From DASXIF01 sp036498145 (GTDB lineage Bacteria > Actinomycetota > Actinomycetes > Mycobacteriales > Jatrophihabitantaceae): DNA of 64,000 bases. The stretch lies in NCBI GenBank assembly GCA_963708625.1, contig CAVPSV010000004.1:558001-622000 (forward strand). Direction: 5' to 3'. The notes under the pieces are model-generated. The model worked only from the letters and a program-made list of their open reading frames with translations. It was not told the origin of the DNA and did no database searches. How positions within the stretch are numbered: the stretch's first letter is position 1; every line of letters starts with the position of its first letter. The position numbers and the translations under genes were made by a program. This document shows positions 9,398 to 19,473 of the stretch, in pieces.

Positions 9398-9856
9398 TCA
9401 GGGTCCCGACCCGGTCGCTTGCCGAGCTGTCCATTCCGTGTGCGTGGTGCGCACATCCGCATCGAACCGCGTCGCGAGCGGACCATCCGGCTGTATCGAT
9501 GCGCGGAATGTCACGAGGCTGCTTTGCAGGCGACGCAGCGCGTCCACCACGGCCGTGTCGTCCGCGAACGCCGAGGTGGCCGCAGTGATCTCGGCTTGCA
9601 CGGTCGCGGCTGCGTCGTCGATCTTGCCCGCGTCCGCCCGCAGGCGCGTGCCCAGGTGCGTCATCCATCTCTCGAACTTCGCCGAATCCGCGGTCTTGGT
9701 AGCGACTGTGTACGGATTGAACCTGAACGCACTGTCCGCATAGGCGCTTTCCATGGCGCTCAGCGCGTCACCGATTCCAGTTCGCTTCGCCTTGGCGAAC
9801 AGGCCCAAGCTCTTGTTCCAGTGGTGCTTGGTCAGCTCGTCCGGGTACACCTGCAT
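9398..9856 (-). CDS. Conserved-looking hypothetical protein, 152 aa
   Basis: Not recognised. The ATG at 9856 has a GAGGGGGG site 6 nt upstream; longer in-frame starts would run through the tRNA and are rejected. The product is soluble, with a Trp/Phe-rich first third (KHHWNKSLGLFAKAKR, YADSAFRFNPYT) and a helical, Ala-rich second half (DDAAATVQAEITAATSAF). It lies 120 nt downstream of a tRNA gene on the same strand. Confidence 0.6.
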   Translation of the reverse strand: MQVYPDELTKHHWNKSLGLFAKAKRTGIGDALSAMESAYADSAFRFNPYTVATKTADSAKFERWMTHLGTRLRADAGKIDDAAATVQAEITAATSAFADDTAVVDALRRLQSSLVTFRASIQPDGPLATRFDADVRTTHTEWTARQATGSGP

Positions 9857-9976
9857 GTGAACCCCCCTCGCTGGGCTGCGACGATCGGCATCGACATGCT
9901 CCTGCACCGCCGACCCGTTGACAAATGGCCAACAGGCAGCATCCGGCCCACTGCTACGCCGAGTTACGAGCGCTCG

Positions 9977-10049
9977 TGCCCCCGGTCGGGTTCGAACCGA
10001 CACTGTGACCCTTTTAAGGGGTCTGCCTCTGCCATTGGGCTACGGGGGC
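9977..10049 (-). tRNA. Class I tRNA with UAA anticodon (Leu by anticodon, atypical)
   Basis: The minus strand folds into a complete cloverleaf: acceptor GCCCCCG/CGGGGGC, anticodon stem GACCC/GGGTC closing the loop CTTAAAA, T-stem GTCGG/CCGAC with loop TTCGAAC, and discriminator A without an encoded CCA. Position 33 is U and the anticodon is UAA, which reads the codon UUA. Only about five bases (ACAGT) separate the anticodon and T stems, so the long variable arm required of bacterial tRNA-Leu is absent. The amino acid it carries is therefore uncertain. Confidence 0.8.
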
Positions 10050-10081
10050 AGCTGCCATTCTGCCGCCCCACAGCCGATCGC

Positions 10082-11420
10082 TCAGGAGACTTCCGGTAAG
10101 CGGCGGCGGCCGGCGGCCAACTCGAATTCCGAACGGGGTTCCTGCAACTGCCCCAGCGAGACGACCTCGCGGCGGAAGATGAGCGCCCCGGTCCAGTCGG
10201 CGACCACCCGCACCTTCCGATTGAACGTCGGCATGCGCGACACGTGGTAGGTCCGGTGCATCCACCAAGCGACGAACCCGCGCAGCCGGATGCCGTAGAT
10301 CTCGGCCACGCCGCGGTACAGCCCGAGCGAGGCCACCGAGCCGGCGTAGGCGTGCCGGTAGTCGCGCAACGCCGCGCCGCGCACCGTCGCGATGATGTTG
10401 TTGGCGAGCGTCTTCGCCTGCCGCACCGCATGCTGGGCGCTCGGGGACGTCAGCGCGTTGGGGTCGGACTTGGACAGGTCCGGCACCGCAGCGCAATCGC
10501 CGGCGGAGAACACGCCGGTGACGCCCTTGACCGTGAGGTTCGCGTGGCACGGCAGCCGGCCGGAGTCGTCCAGCGGTAGGTCGGTCTGGCGCAGCAGTGG
10601 GTTGGCCTTGACGCCCGCCGTCCACACCAGCGTCTCAGCGTCGAACTCGTCGCCGTCGGACAGTTCGATGTGCCCGCCCACCGCTGAGGAGAGCCGGGTG
10701 CTCAACCGGACGTCGATGTTTCGCTCGACCAGCCGGTCGACGGTGTACGCGGACAGCCGAACCGATACCTCCGGCATGATTCGGCTGGCTGCCTCGATCA
10801 GCACCCAGCGCATCTCCTCCGGCTTGATCGTCGGGCAGATAGCGGGTGGCGTAGCGCGCCATGTCCTCCAGTTCTGCCATCGCTTCCACGCCGGCGTAGC
10901 CGCCACCGACAAACACGAACGTCAATGCCTTGCGCCGCTGGTCCGGATCATTCGTCGACCCGGCCAGGTCGAGGCACGACAGCACGTGGTTGCGCAGGTA
11001 GATCGCTTCGCCGATCGTCTTGAAGCCGATGCCCTGATCCGCGAGACCCGGGATGGGCAGTGCCCGTGAGATCGAGCCGGGGCAGACGACGAGCAGGTCA
11101 TAGCTCACCTCATACGATTCGCCCTCCGCAGGCTGCACCGTGACCGCCTTGCGCGCGTGTTCGATCCCACTAGCTGCAGCAGTGATCACATTGCAACCCT
11201 TGAGCACCTTCCGGAGCGGGACCACGACGTGTCGCGGTTCCACGCTGCCGGCTGCGGCTTCCGGCAGGAACGGCTGATAGGTCATGTTGGACTGCGGCTC
11301 GATAACCGTGATGTCGGCGGCGCCGCGCGACAGCTTGCGCTGCAGACGCAGTGCCGTGTACATGCCGACGTAACCGCCACCGACGATCACGATCCGGACT
11401 GGCGCATTGACGCTGGTCAT
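10082..11420 (-). CDS. ndh: Type II NADH dehydrogenase (NDH-2), frameshifted
   Basis: The enzyme passes electrons from NADH to quinone at the inner membrane face. The N-terminal FAD Rossmann motif is IVIVGGGYVGMYTALRL, and the NAD motif is FVFVGGGYAGVEAMAEL. At about 10835-10845 the frame shifts, and the family continues as CPTIKPEEMRWVLIEAASRI, TLVWTAGVKAN and GVFSAGDCAAVPD (second FAD motif), with an amphipathic C-terminus that holds it to the membrane. A one-base correction gives one protein of about 445 residues. With no other damage visible, I judge this a sequence error or a very recent loss. Confidence 0.85.
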
Positions 11421-11525
11421 GAGTCGACGTTAGCCCGGCGCATGGCCGGCACACATCCGCACCCGGCCCCCGGACTCCTGCGTCACACTGCTGAAGTCCA
11501 GACCTTTGGACTGCTCAGCCGGCCG

Positions 11526-11924
11526 TTATGTCAGGCACGTCACGCCAGGCAGGTCATGAAATCGCGCCCCACGGTCCGTGCTCACAACGGTCCGGCCGGT
11601 GGCCAGCGCAGTTGCCGCGACGATCAGATCGTGGGCCCCGCGCGTTACACCGGTGCGTTGCACGTACCCGAGCAGTTCGCCGTGCACGAGCGCGGTCGCG
11701 AGGTCATAGGGCTCGACCGGGAGCACGTCGAGAACCCTCTGCACAAAGGCGTTCCTCGGCGCGCGGTATCGGTCGCTGGCCAGCTCGACTCCGGTACGTA
11801 GCTCGGCGACCGTGATTGCCGCGATGGCGGCGTCGTCGTCCTCGGCTATGAGGTCAGCGAGGTTGGCGCGCTCCCGTTCCGATGCGATCAGCACGCCGGT
11901 GTCGAGGATCAGTCTTCGGGCCAC
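11526..11924 (-). CDS. vapC: PIN-domain ribonuclease toxin, VapC family
   Basis: A 132-residue PIN protein. The four acidic positions that hold the metal are seen in LILDTGVLI, VAELRTGVEL, AHDLIVAATA and VVSTDRGARF. It ends with the family-typical hydrophobic strand (FHDLPGVTCL). The reading frame starts 16 nt inside the end of the antitoxin gene, so the two are translated together. By family it cuts a specific RNA, often a tRNA, when released from its antitoxin. Confidence 0.88.
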   Translation of the reverse strand: MARRLILDTGVLIASERERANLADLIAEDDDAAIAAITVAELRTGVELASDRYRAPRNAFVQRVLDVLPVEPYDLATALVHGELLGYVQRTGVTRGAHDLIVAATALATGRTVVSTDRGARFHDLPGVTCLT

Positions 11925-12160
11925 ACGACCCCGTCGAACGCCGCGACCTCACGCGCCTGCCGAACAGCCCGTGCGAATGACCGATCGGGCACCGCACCGA
12001 GGAGCAGCCCGCGCACGGCCGCCCCGTTTCCTGCACCGGCCGGGCCAATGGTGGCGATCCGCTTTCCACCGCGCGTGACGACTACGGTTTCGCCATGCTC
12101 AACCTCATCGAGTAACGCCGCGAAGGCCCTACTCGCCTCGGTGGCTGTGACTGTTCGCAT
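11909..12160 (-). CDS. vapB: Phd/YefM-type antitoxin, VapB role
   Basis: An 83-residue protein. The N-terminal half matches the Phd/YefM DNA-binding fold: TVTATEASRAFAALLDEVEH followed by GETVVVTRGGKRIATI. The C-terminal part (FARAVRQAREVAAFDGVVWPED) is the segment expected to wrap the toxin. A perfect palindrome sits 4 nt before the start codon, which fits autorepression and probably leaderless translation since no ribosome-binding site is visible. Confidence 0.88.
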   Translation of the reverse strand: MRTVTATEASRAFAALLDEVEHGETVVVTRGGKRIATIGPAGAGNGAAVRGLLLGAVPDRSFARAVRQAREVAAFDGVVWPED

Positions 12161-12163
12161 GAG

Positions 12164-12178
12164 ATCAGATTATCTGAT
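12164..12178. promoter_or_regulatory. Palindromic operator of vapBC
   Basis: ATCAGAT-T-ATCTGAT is a perfect 7-1-7 palindrome ending 4 nt upstream of the antitoxin ATG. Position and symmetry suit binding by the VapBC complex. No experimental support is implied. Confidence 0.6.
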
Positions 12179-12191
12179 TTAGACTTGGTTG

Positions 12192-12995
12192 TCACTTCGG
12201 ATGTCCCGCGCTCAGCCCGGCGATACTCGCCGCTCGGTTCATCACAACATCGAGCATCGGCTCGGTCAGGCGCCCGGTGAACGTGTTCTGCTGGCTCACG
12301 TGGTAGCAGCCGATCACGGTGCGACCGTCCGCGACCGCTTCGACGCCGTGGCCGAAGGGCGGCACCCGGGCTGGAAGTTCGACCCCGGCCAGGCGCAGCG
12401 TCGGCCACAACGCCGCCCAGCCGAACCCGCCAAGCACCACGACCACGCGAAGCGTCGGCCACAGCAGCTCGAACTCGCTCGCGAGCCAGGTCCGGCAGGT
12501 ATCGCGCTCGTCGACGGTCGGCTTGTTCGCCGGCGGCGCGCAGCGGACCGGTGCGGTGATCCGAACTCCGGACAGCGTCAAGCCGTCCGCAGCCGAGACC
12601 GAGGTGGGCTGGTTGGCCAGGCCGCAGCGGTACAGCGACGCGTAGAGCCAGTCACCGCTGCGATCGCCGGTGAACATGCGCCCGGTGCGGTTGGCCCCGT
12701 GCGCGGCCGGCGCGAGTCCGATGATCGCGATGCGGGCCTGCTCGTCCCCGAAGCCGGCGACCGGCCGGCCCCAGTACTCCTGCTCGGCGAATGCACGCCG
12801 GCGTTCCTGCGCCACCTGCTCACGCCACCGAACCAACCTGGGACAGGCGCGACAGACCGTGCTGCGGGCCGAGAGCTCGCGCAGCGTCGGCGCGGATGCG
12901 GCCAGCGCGGCGACGTCGCCGCTCGAGCACGCAACCGGCGTCGCTGCGGTAGCCAGGTCCCCGGGCCAACCGGACCCGGGCGGGACGGAAGTCAC
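12192..12995 (-). CDS. Uracil-DNA glycosylase, family 5 (UdgB-like)
   Basis: This enzyme removes uracil and deaminated purines from DNA. STVCRACPRLVRWREQVAQ holds the first two iron-sulfur cysteines, VRCAPPANKP and DTCRTW contain the later pair, GLAPAAHGANRTGRMFTGD is the family-5 motif A (Ala-rich, lacking the catalytic Asp or Asn of other families), and CYHVSQQNTFTGRLTEPM is the C-terminal DNA-contact motif. The length (267 residues) fits. The start is GTG. It is the only gene here between the toxin pair and the convergent DUF4235 gene. Confidence 0.9.
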   Translation of the reverse strand: MTSVPPGSGWPGDLATAATPVACSSGDVAALAASAPTLRELSARSTVCRACPRLVRWREQVAQERRRAFAEQEYWGRPVAGFGDEQARIAIIGLAPAAHGANRTGRMFTGDRSGDWLYASLYRCGLANQPTSVSAADGLTLSGVRITAPVRCAPPANKPTVDERDTCRTWLASEFELLWPTLRVVVVLGGFGWAALWPTLRLAGVELPARVPPFGHGVEAVADGRTVIGCYHVSQQNTFTGRLTEPMLDVVMNRAASIAGLSAGHPK

Positions 12996-13201
12996 CGCAC
13001 CAGCCTGGCAGCTCGGATCCGGACGATCCCGGCGACGTCGGGCCGCGCGGTCGGGTGGCCGACGAGATGAAGGCGATCATCGCCTGACGCTTTGCCGCCG
13101 CGAGTCGGCCGGTCCGACCGTCCGGCCGGCATCGCTCGGCAACGCGTGGGTAGGGTCTTGGCAGCCAGGAGCAACGCCCTCGACGTCGAACGGAGCCACC
13201 G

Positions 13202-13549
13202 ATGGCGAACATCGTCGGCCGACTCGGCATGAAGATCATGACGATCGCCGTCGGCATCCCGGTCGGCATCGTCACCAAGAAGGTCGTCGAGCGGGCCTGG
13301 CTTGCCGCGCGCCCCGGCGACCCGCCGCGCAAGCCAAGCGAAGCCGGGGTGCACTGGAAGGATGCGATTGCCTGGGCCGCACTGTCCTCGGCCGGCGTGG
13401 TCGCGGCCGATCTGATCACCAGGCGCGGGGCCGAATCCGCATGGCGGGCCATCCTCGGCACCGAGCCCCCACCCCCGAAGACGACCCGGGCCGAGAAGAA
13501 CCTCGAGCAGGCCACCGAGCGCACCAGCCCGGTGGGCCGCGACAGCTAG
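13202..13549 (+). CDS. DUF4235 membrane protein
   Basis: A 115-residue protein of the actinobacterial DUF4235 family. One hydrophobic helix near the start (IMTIAVGIPVGIVTKKVVER), then the conserved W-K-D-A-I-A-W-A-A-L segment and a second short helix (AGVVAADLITRRG). The tail is charged. The function is unknown. It converges on ppx, and the two stop codons overlap by 4 nt. Confidence 0.8.
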   Translation: MANIVGRLGMKIMTIAVGIPVGIVTKKVVERAWLAARPGDPPRKPSEAGVHWKDAIAWAALSSAGVVAADLITRRGAESAWRAILGTEPPPPKTTRAEKNLEQATERTSPVGRDS

Positions 13550-14475
13550 GACGCGCGCGAGCTGAGCAGGCTCATCGCGATGCCGTCGAGAATGTCGTGC
13601 TCGCTCGCGATCACCTCGGTGGCGCCGGTCTGTTCCATGATCGTGCGGAGCACCACCGCGCCGGCGCCGATCACATCCACCCGGCCCGGATGCATCACCG
13701 GAAGTGCCGCACGCTGTTCGTGCGTCATCGCGAGTAGCCGCCCGGTCACCTCCGCCACCTGCCCCGCGGAGAGGACCGCGGCGTGGATCAGCTCCGGCTC
13801 GTATCGATCCAGCCCGAGGGCTATCGCGGCGACGGTCGTCACCGTGCCGGCCACGCCGACGAACGTCGCTGCCTCGCGCAGCGGGACGTCCTCGGCCGCG
13901 GCACCGATCGCGGCCCGCACGTCTGCGACGGTTGCGGCCACCTGTGCCGGCGTCGGTGGGTCGTCGTGCAGATGTCGCTCCGTCATCCGGACGCAGCCCA
14001 CGTTCATGCTGTGCGCGCGGAGCGGGGCACCATCCCCGCCGAGAACAAGCTCGGTCGACCCGCCGCCAATGTCCGCGACCAGCACAGGCGCCGCGACGCC
14101 CGGCAATCCCGCCAGCGCGCCGGTGAACGACAGCCGCGCCTCCTCGTCCCCGCTGATCACCTCCGGATCGGCGCCGAGCACATCGTGCACCATGGCGACG
14201 AATTCGGACCGGTTCGCCGCATCTCGGGTAGCGCTCGTGGCGACCATGCGCACGCGCTGCACACCGTTGCCGGCGATCGCGGCGGCGTAGTCGACCAAGG
14301 CCAGGCGCGTGCGTTCGATCGCCGCCGGGGCCAGCTGCCCGGTGCGATCCACACCCTCACCAAGGCGCACGATCCGCATTTCCCGCAGCACGTCGACCGG
14401 TGCGTCGTTGCCGTCGGACTGGGAGATCAGCAACCGGATCGAGTTGGTGCCGCAGTCGATCGCCGCAACCTTCAT
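13546..14475 (-). CDS. ppx: Ppx/GppA phosphatase (exopolyphosphatase)
   Basis: A 309-residue member of the ASKHA phosphatase fold that hydrolyses polyphosphate or pppGpp. Phosphate loop 1 is AAIDCGTNSIRLLI, phosphate loop 2 is VLVADIGGGSTELVLG, and ATSATRDAANR with SGDEEARLSF form the rest of the active site. Its length matches the short single-module actinobacterial type (Ppx1/Ppx2-like). The ATG overlaps the stop of the DUF501 gene by 4 nt, so it ends the eno-ftsB-DUF501 operon. Confidence 0.92.
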   Translation of the reverse strand: MKVAAIDCGTNSIRLLISQSDGNDAPVDVLREMRIVRLGEGVDRTGQLAPAAIERTRLALVDYAAAIAGNGVQRVRMVATSATRDAANRSEFVAMVHDVLGADPEVISGDEEARLSFTGALAGLPGVAAPVLVADIGGGSTELVLGGDGAPLRAHSMNVGCVRMTERHLHDDPPTPAQVAATVADVRAAIGAAAEDVPLREAATFVGVAGTVTTVAAIALGLDRYEPELIHAAVLSAGQVAEVTGRLLAMTHEQRAALPVMHPGRVDVIGAGAVVLRTIMEQTGATEVIASEHDILDGIAMSLLSSRAS

Positions 14476-15023
14476 TCCTGCTCTCCTTCAGCCGCTCGCG
14501 GTACGCACGCGCCGGCCTGCCACCACGGGCCCAACATCGCGAGCGCCTCGTCACCCAGCGGATTGACGCCCGGCCCGGCCGCCAGGGCGTGGGCGACGAG
14601 CACGTGCAGGCACTTCACCCGGCCCGGCATCCCGCCCGCGCTGATACCGGCGATCTCGGGCACGTGCTCGAGCGCTTCGCGCCGTGCCAGGTATGTGTCG
14701 TGCGCGCGGCGATACCGAGCCGCGAGCTCAGCATCGGTCTCGAGCCGATCGGTCATCTCGCGCATCAATCCGGACGCCTCCAACCGTCCCACCGCGGAAC
14801 TCGCCCGCGGACAGGTGAGGTAGTACAGCGTGGGGAACGGCGTGCCGTCGGCAAGTCGAGGCGATGTCTCGACCACGTCCGGGTTGCCACATGGGCAACG
14901 GTGCGCGACGGCGCGCATCGCCCGCGGTTCGCGGCCCAGCTGTGCGGCGACCGCGGCTCGGTCCGCAGCGGCGAGCGTCAACCTCCGGCAACCTGGACGC
15001 TGCGCCACAGGCGCTGGTTCCAC
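14472..15023 (-). CDS. DUF501 family protein
   Basis: A conserved actinobacterial protein of up to 183 residues. The signature VAHRCPCGNPDVVETSPRL and the TPFPTLYYLTCP segment, with three or four Cys that may hold zinc, are followed by GISAGGMPGRVKCLHVLVAH. Function is unknown. The start is uncertain: the frame extends 46 nt into ftsB, and a TTG overlapping the ftsB stop is an alternative. It always sits between ftsB and ppx in this phylum, which suggests a link to division or phosphate metabolism. Confidence 0.85.
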   Translation of the reverse strand: MEPAPVAQRPGCRRLTLAAADRAAVAAQLGREPRAMRAVAHRCPCGNPDVVETSPRLADGTPFPTLYYLTCPRASSAVGRLEASGLMREMTDRLETDAELAARYRRAHDTYLARREALEHVPEIAGISAGGMPGRVKCLHVLVAHALAAGPGVNPLGDEALAMLGPWWQAGACVPRAAEGEQE

Positions 15024-15387
15024 GAGCCGGCCGGCGCAGCCTGCACCGTCCCGGCGCTCTTCTCGATGTCTGACTTCTCGCCCCGGTTCACCACGACGTA
15101 GACGGTGTCGCCGGGCATCGCGTACATCAGACGCTGGCGAGCCTGCTGCTGGACGTACCCCGGATCGGACCAGAGCTTCTGCTGCGCCTGCAGTTGTTGC
15201 AATGCCTGCTGATCCTGCCTCAACTGGATCGCCGCGTGCCCGACATCGCTGCGACTGGCGAAGTACCGATTCAGTGGCGAGGCAAGGAGCACGAGCAGCA
15301 ACACCACCACCGCGCCGAGCACCAACGCCCGGCCGGTGATGGCGCGGCGGCGCGGCTGGCTGCTTGCAGTGCTTGCGCTGCTACCGG

Positions 15388-15391
<4 letters not shown>
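14978..15391 (-). CDS. ftsB: Septum formation initiator, FtsB/DivIC family
   Basis: A 137-residue bitopic division protein. A short basic cytoplasmic end is followed by one membrane helix (VLGAVVVLLLVLLASPLNRY), a Gln-rich coiled coil (QLRQDQQALQQLQAQQKL) and the conserved YVQQQARQRLMYAMPGDTVY motif. By family it joins FtsL and FtsQ in the divisome. The GTG start overlaps the eno stop by 4 nt, so expression follows enolase. Confidence 0.92.
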
Positions 15392-16692
<1,301 letters not shown>

Positions 16693-16877
16693 GGGCGTCC
16701 CTTCTGGTCGGTTGGTCGGTGGGGCTGATCGCTTGATTCGTGCGTCGAACGCAGTCGCAGACGACCCTAGCTCGCCGTTACCCGACGCCCGGCGCGCCCC
16801 GCCGGAACCGGGCGGCGCTCACATCTGCCCGCCAGCTGGGTGGCTCGGGCGCTCAGGTGGCTTGCTAGCTCCGGAAC

Positions 16878-17402
16878 TCAGTAGCCGGTGACGCCATCGA
16901 TGCGTTCACGCAGGAAATCCGCATGCCCGCAGTGCCGTGCGTACTCCTCGATCATGTGCACGACGATCCAGCGCAGCGAGATCGTCTGGGTCTTGCCCCG
17001 TCGGGTGCGGGTGTAGGACCGGTCCAGGTCCGCCGTCGCGGCGACGATCTCACGAGCATGCTCGATCTCCTCTTGCCAGTAGCCGAACGCGTCGTCGACC
17101 TGCTCCTCGGTCGGCTGGACGTTGTCGAAGTCACCGTCCGGGTCCTCGTCGGAGTAGTAGCGGGGTTCGGTCTCCTCGTTCGCGAAGGTGCGGAACCACC
17201 CGCGTTCGACCTCGGCCATGTGCCGGACGAGACCGAGCAGGGACAGCGAGGATGGCGGCACCGACTGCTCGGCAAGCTGGGCCGGCGTCAATCCGGCGCA
17301 CTTGATGTTCAGCGTGGCGCGGTAATGATCGAGGAATCCGGTGAGCGTGTCGAACTCGTTGCCGGTCTTCGGAGTGTGCGGACGTTCGCCAGCAAGCGTC
17401 AT
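16878..17402 (-). CDS. DinB-superfamily protein (DUF664)
   Basis: A 174-residue four-helix-bundle protein of the DinB/DUF664 group. Helix 1 carries LTGFLDHYRATLNIKCAGL; metal-binding histidines are expected in LLGLVRHMAEVERGWF, and in IVVHMIEEYARHCGHADFL near the end. Members often act as thiol-dependent (mycothiol) transferases, though the reaction here is unknown. The ATG at 17402 is preferred to a longer start because DUF664 proteins begin close to this point. Confidence 0.8.
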   Translation of the reverse strand: MTLAGERPHTPKTGNEFDTLTGFLDHYRATLNIKCAGLTPAQLAEQSVPPSSLSLLGLVRHMAEVERGWFRTFANEETEPRYYSDEDPDGDFDNVQPTEEQVDDAFGYWQEEIEHAREIVAATADLDRSYTRTRRGKTQTISLRWIVVHMIEEYARHCGHADFLRERIDGVTGY

Positions 17403-17450
17403 GTGCTCATCATGTCGGTAGCCACCGACCGGTGACACCCATATCCGCGA

Positions 17451-18104
17451 TCACTGCTCCGATTCGACCGCCGCGATCCCCTCGCGCTCTGCCTGCTGAA
17501 TCGCCGCACGATATGCCCGCGTCGTCTCTCGCAGCGCCGACTCCGGGTCCTCCCCCGCCGCGACGGCATCTTGTACCGCGTCGAACAATCGCTGCCCCAA
17601 AGCCGAGGTCGGGTGCGGCGTCGGGTCGAGCCCGGCGCGATTCGCCCGCGCCACCAGCTTGGCCGCGAGCGCAAGCGCCGGCTGCGACAGGGGCACGCCG
17701 TCGACGGCCGAGGTCCGGCCCTTCTCGACGACCTTCTGTCGCTCCCAGGTCTCGTTGAGCTGCTCGGCGCTGGCCCGATGCCGGTCGGCGTCCTCGGCGA
17801 AGACGTGCGGGTGCCGCCGCACCAGCTTGTCGATCAGGTCCGCCGCCACGTCCTCGATGCCGAACGCCTGCTCGGGCGGCAACTCCTGGGTCAGCCGAGC
17901 GTGAAAGAGCACCTGCAACAGCAGGTCGCCCAGCTCCTCGCGCAGCAACTGCAGGTCGCCGGTCTCGATCGCCTCGAGCAGCTCGTAGGTCTCCTCGAGC
18001 AGGTACCGCGCCAGCGACGCGTGGGTCTGCTCGGCGTCCCACGGGCACCCGCCGGGCGAGCGCAGCCGATCCATGATCTCGACCGCGCGCTCGAGCTCGG
18101 ACAC
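17451..18104 (-). CDS. mazG: Nucleoside triphosphate pyrophosphohydrolase MazG
   Basis: A 217-residue house-cleaning enzyme that hydrolyses abnormal NTPs to NMP and pyrophosphate. The all-alpha domain shows the N-terminal GGCPWDAEQTHASL, metal ligands in LLEETYELLEAIE and LREELGDLLLQVLFHA, and the conserved RRHPHVFAED. The second half is shorter than in two-domain E. coli MazG, as in mycobacterial proteins. It lies next to the SurA-like lipoprotein and near eno, the standard neighbourhood. Confidence 0.93.
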   Translation of the reverse strand: MSELERAVEIMDRLRSPGGCPWDAEQTHASLARYLLEETYELLEAIETGDLQLLREELGDLLLQVLFHARLTQELPPEQAFGIEDVAADLIDKLVRRHPHVFAEDADRHRASAEQLNETWERQKVVEKGRTSAVDGVPLSQPALALAAKLVARANRAGLDPTPHPTSALGQRLFDAVQDAVAAGEDPESALRETTRAYRAAIQQAEREGIAAVESEQ

Positions 18105-18123
18105 GGCTGCTCCGATCAGCCGA

Positions 18124-18768
18124 TCAGCCGCTCGGCGTCGGCGGGGTGTAGGTCGGCGCCAGGGTGAGGAAGTTCGGCAGGTCGGAGTTGGACTGCACCA
18201 CGGAGACGTTTGCCGCCTGCCAGGTGCCGTAGGCCGGGTTGACGTCCACCGAGATATGTTCCGCGGCCACGGCGGCGCCCAGGTCGCTGAGCTGGGACGC
18301 CTTGGTGCGCACGACGAGCTGGTATTCCAGGTCGACGACGTGCAGCAGGATCGGCAGCAGGTTCAGCTTGATGCCTTCGGAGAGCAGATTGCCGGCCACC
18401 TGGGCGTCGAACTGCGCGCCGGTGACCGACTGGCCGGTGAGCGTCTGCACCGCCTGGTCATGGGCGGCGTTCAGCGCGGCGTCCGACGGCAGGCCGCCAC
18501 TGGTGCGCGCCAGCGTCGTCGCGAACACCTGGTTCTGCACCAGGATCGTCATCACGTCAGCCTTGGGCAGCACGGTCTGCCCGCTGCTCACGGCAGCGGC
18601 GACGTAGGAAGGCGTCGGTCCGGTCGGATCGAGGTACTTGTGCACGTCGGACTCGCTGATGCGGTGCCCGTCGACGATCGCGGCGGTGCCGACATTCGTG
18701 CGGCACGCGGTCAGCCCGACGAGCGCGGCGAGGGCCGCCAGGGCGGCAGTCAGTCCCCGAAACCTCAC
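18124..18768 (-). CDS. SurA N-terminal-like lipoprotein
   Basis: A 214-residue exported protein. The GTG at 18768 gives a clean lipoprotein signal, RFRGLTAALAALAALVGLTAC, with Cys as the lipidated residue. TAAIVDGHRISESDVHKYL is the start of the SurA/parvulin chaperone domain; no PPIase domain follows, so it may only bind unfolded exported proteins. The same gene type sits between mazG and eno in mycobacteria (LpqU region). Confidence 0.8.
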   Translation of the reverse strand: MRFRGLTAALAALAALVGLTACRTNVGTAAIVDGHRISESDVHKYLDPTGPTPSYVAAAVSSGQTVLPKADVMTILVQNQVFATTLARTSGGLPSDAALNAAHDQAVQTLTGQSVTGAQFDAQVAGNLLSEGIKLNLLPILLHVVDLEYQLVVRTKASQLSDLGAAVAAEHISVDVNPAYGTWQAANVSVVQSNSDLPNFLTLAPTYTPPTPSG

Positions 18769-18910
18769 GCGGCTCAGGATGCCATGGCCGGTTTCCCCAG
18801 CCGCTGGCGGCCCAACTGGCGGGGTCAGCACCCGCACCCGGGCTTTCCGTCCAGGATGAGACCGACTCCATTCGTGGAACCCAATCTGGGCGCTGGCTCG
18901 TCTGACAGGC

Positions 18911-19369
18911 ATGAGAGCTTTCGTCGTCGTGCCGCTGACGCTGTTGATGGCGACGGTGACAATTGCCGGCTGCGGATCACAGTCGACGGTCAGTTCACGC
19001 CCCGCGGCAGGCAGCTCGACCTCCTCGCCGTCAACATCTGCCCAGGTGTCCGGGGTGGAGTCGGCGACTAAGCAGGTCTGCGTACAGGCTCTGCCCGGCC
19101 AGACCCTGCTCGGTTGGGCGAACGCCACCGTTGGTCAGTTACGCGCGTATCGCTACGGCCCACCGAACGCTCGGCCACCGCTGGAGTCGGCATTCGCGGG
19201 AGTCCCAGCCACGCAGACCGCCGCCTGGTGCCTTGTGCGGATCAGTCCGACCTCGAACAGCCTGTGGGGCGTCGCCCCAGGTCAGCAACCCCGTCGTGCG
19301 CTGACCGGGACAGGTCCCGGCGAGGGAAGGTACGTCGGTCAGATGAACGGGCCGCCCCAACCACCGTGA
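18911..19369 (+). CDS. Small lipoprotein of unknown function
   Basis: A 152-residue protein with a lipoprotein signal (VVVPLTLLMATVTIAGC), a Ser/Thr-rich linker and a globular part with two Cys (KQVCVQALPGQTLLGWANAT, TAAWCLVRISPTSNSLWG), likely joined in a disulfide outside the membrane. I do not recognise the family. It is divergent from the SurA-like lipoprotein gene, 142 bp away. Confidence 0.65.
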   Translation: MRAFVVVPLTLLMATVTIAGCGSQSTVSSRPAAGSSTSSPSTSAQVSGVESATKQVCVQALPGQTLLGWANATVGQLRAYRYGPPNARPPLESAFAGVPATQTAAWCLVRISPTSNSLWGVAPGQQPRRALTGTGPGEGRYVGQMNGPPQPP

Positions 19370-19438
19370 CTCGACCGCACGCTCAGTCCGTCCGTGGGTG
19401 TCGTAGCCAATCCGCAATTGACGCGCGCTGATGTCGGG

Positions 19439-19461
19439 AACTGGTCAGTTATCGACCAGTT
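19439..19461. promoter_or_regulatory. Inverted repeat before the secreted protein gene
   Basis: AACTGGTC and GACCAGTT form perfect 8-bp arms around a 7-nt spacer (AGTTATC), ending 13 nt before the GTG start at 19474. This suits an operator, but no regulator is evident nearby. Confidence 0.4.
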
Positions 19462-19473
19462 GCGGCGGTTACA

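Noticed and set aside
9977..10049. tRNA-Lys or tRNA-Phe assignment
   Set aside because: The only five-pair anticodon stem (GACCC/GGGTC) fixes the anticodon as UAA; shifting the loop to read AAA breaks the stem.
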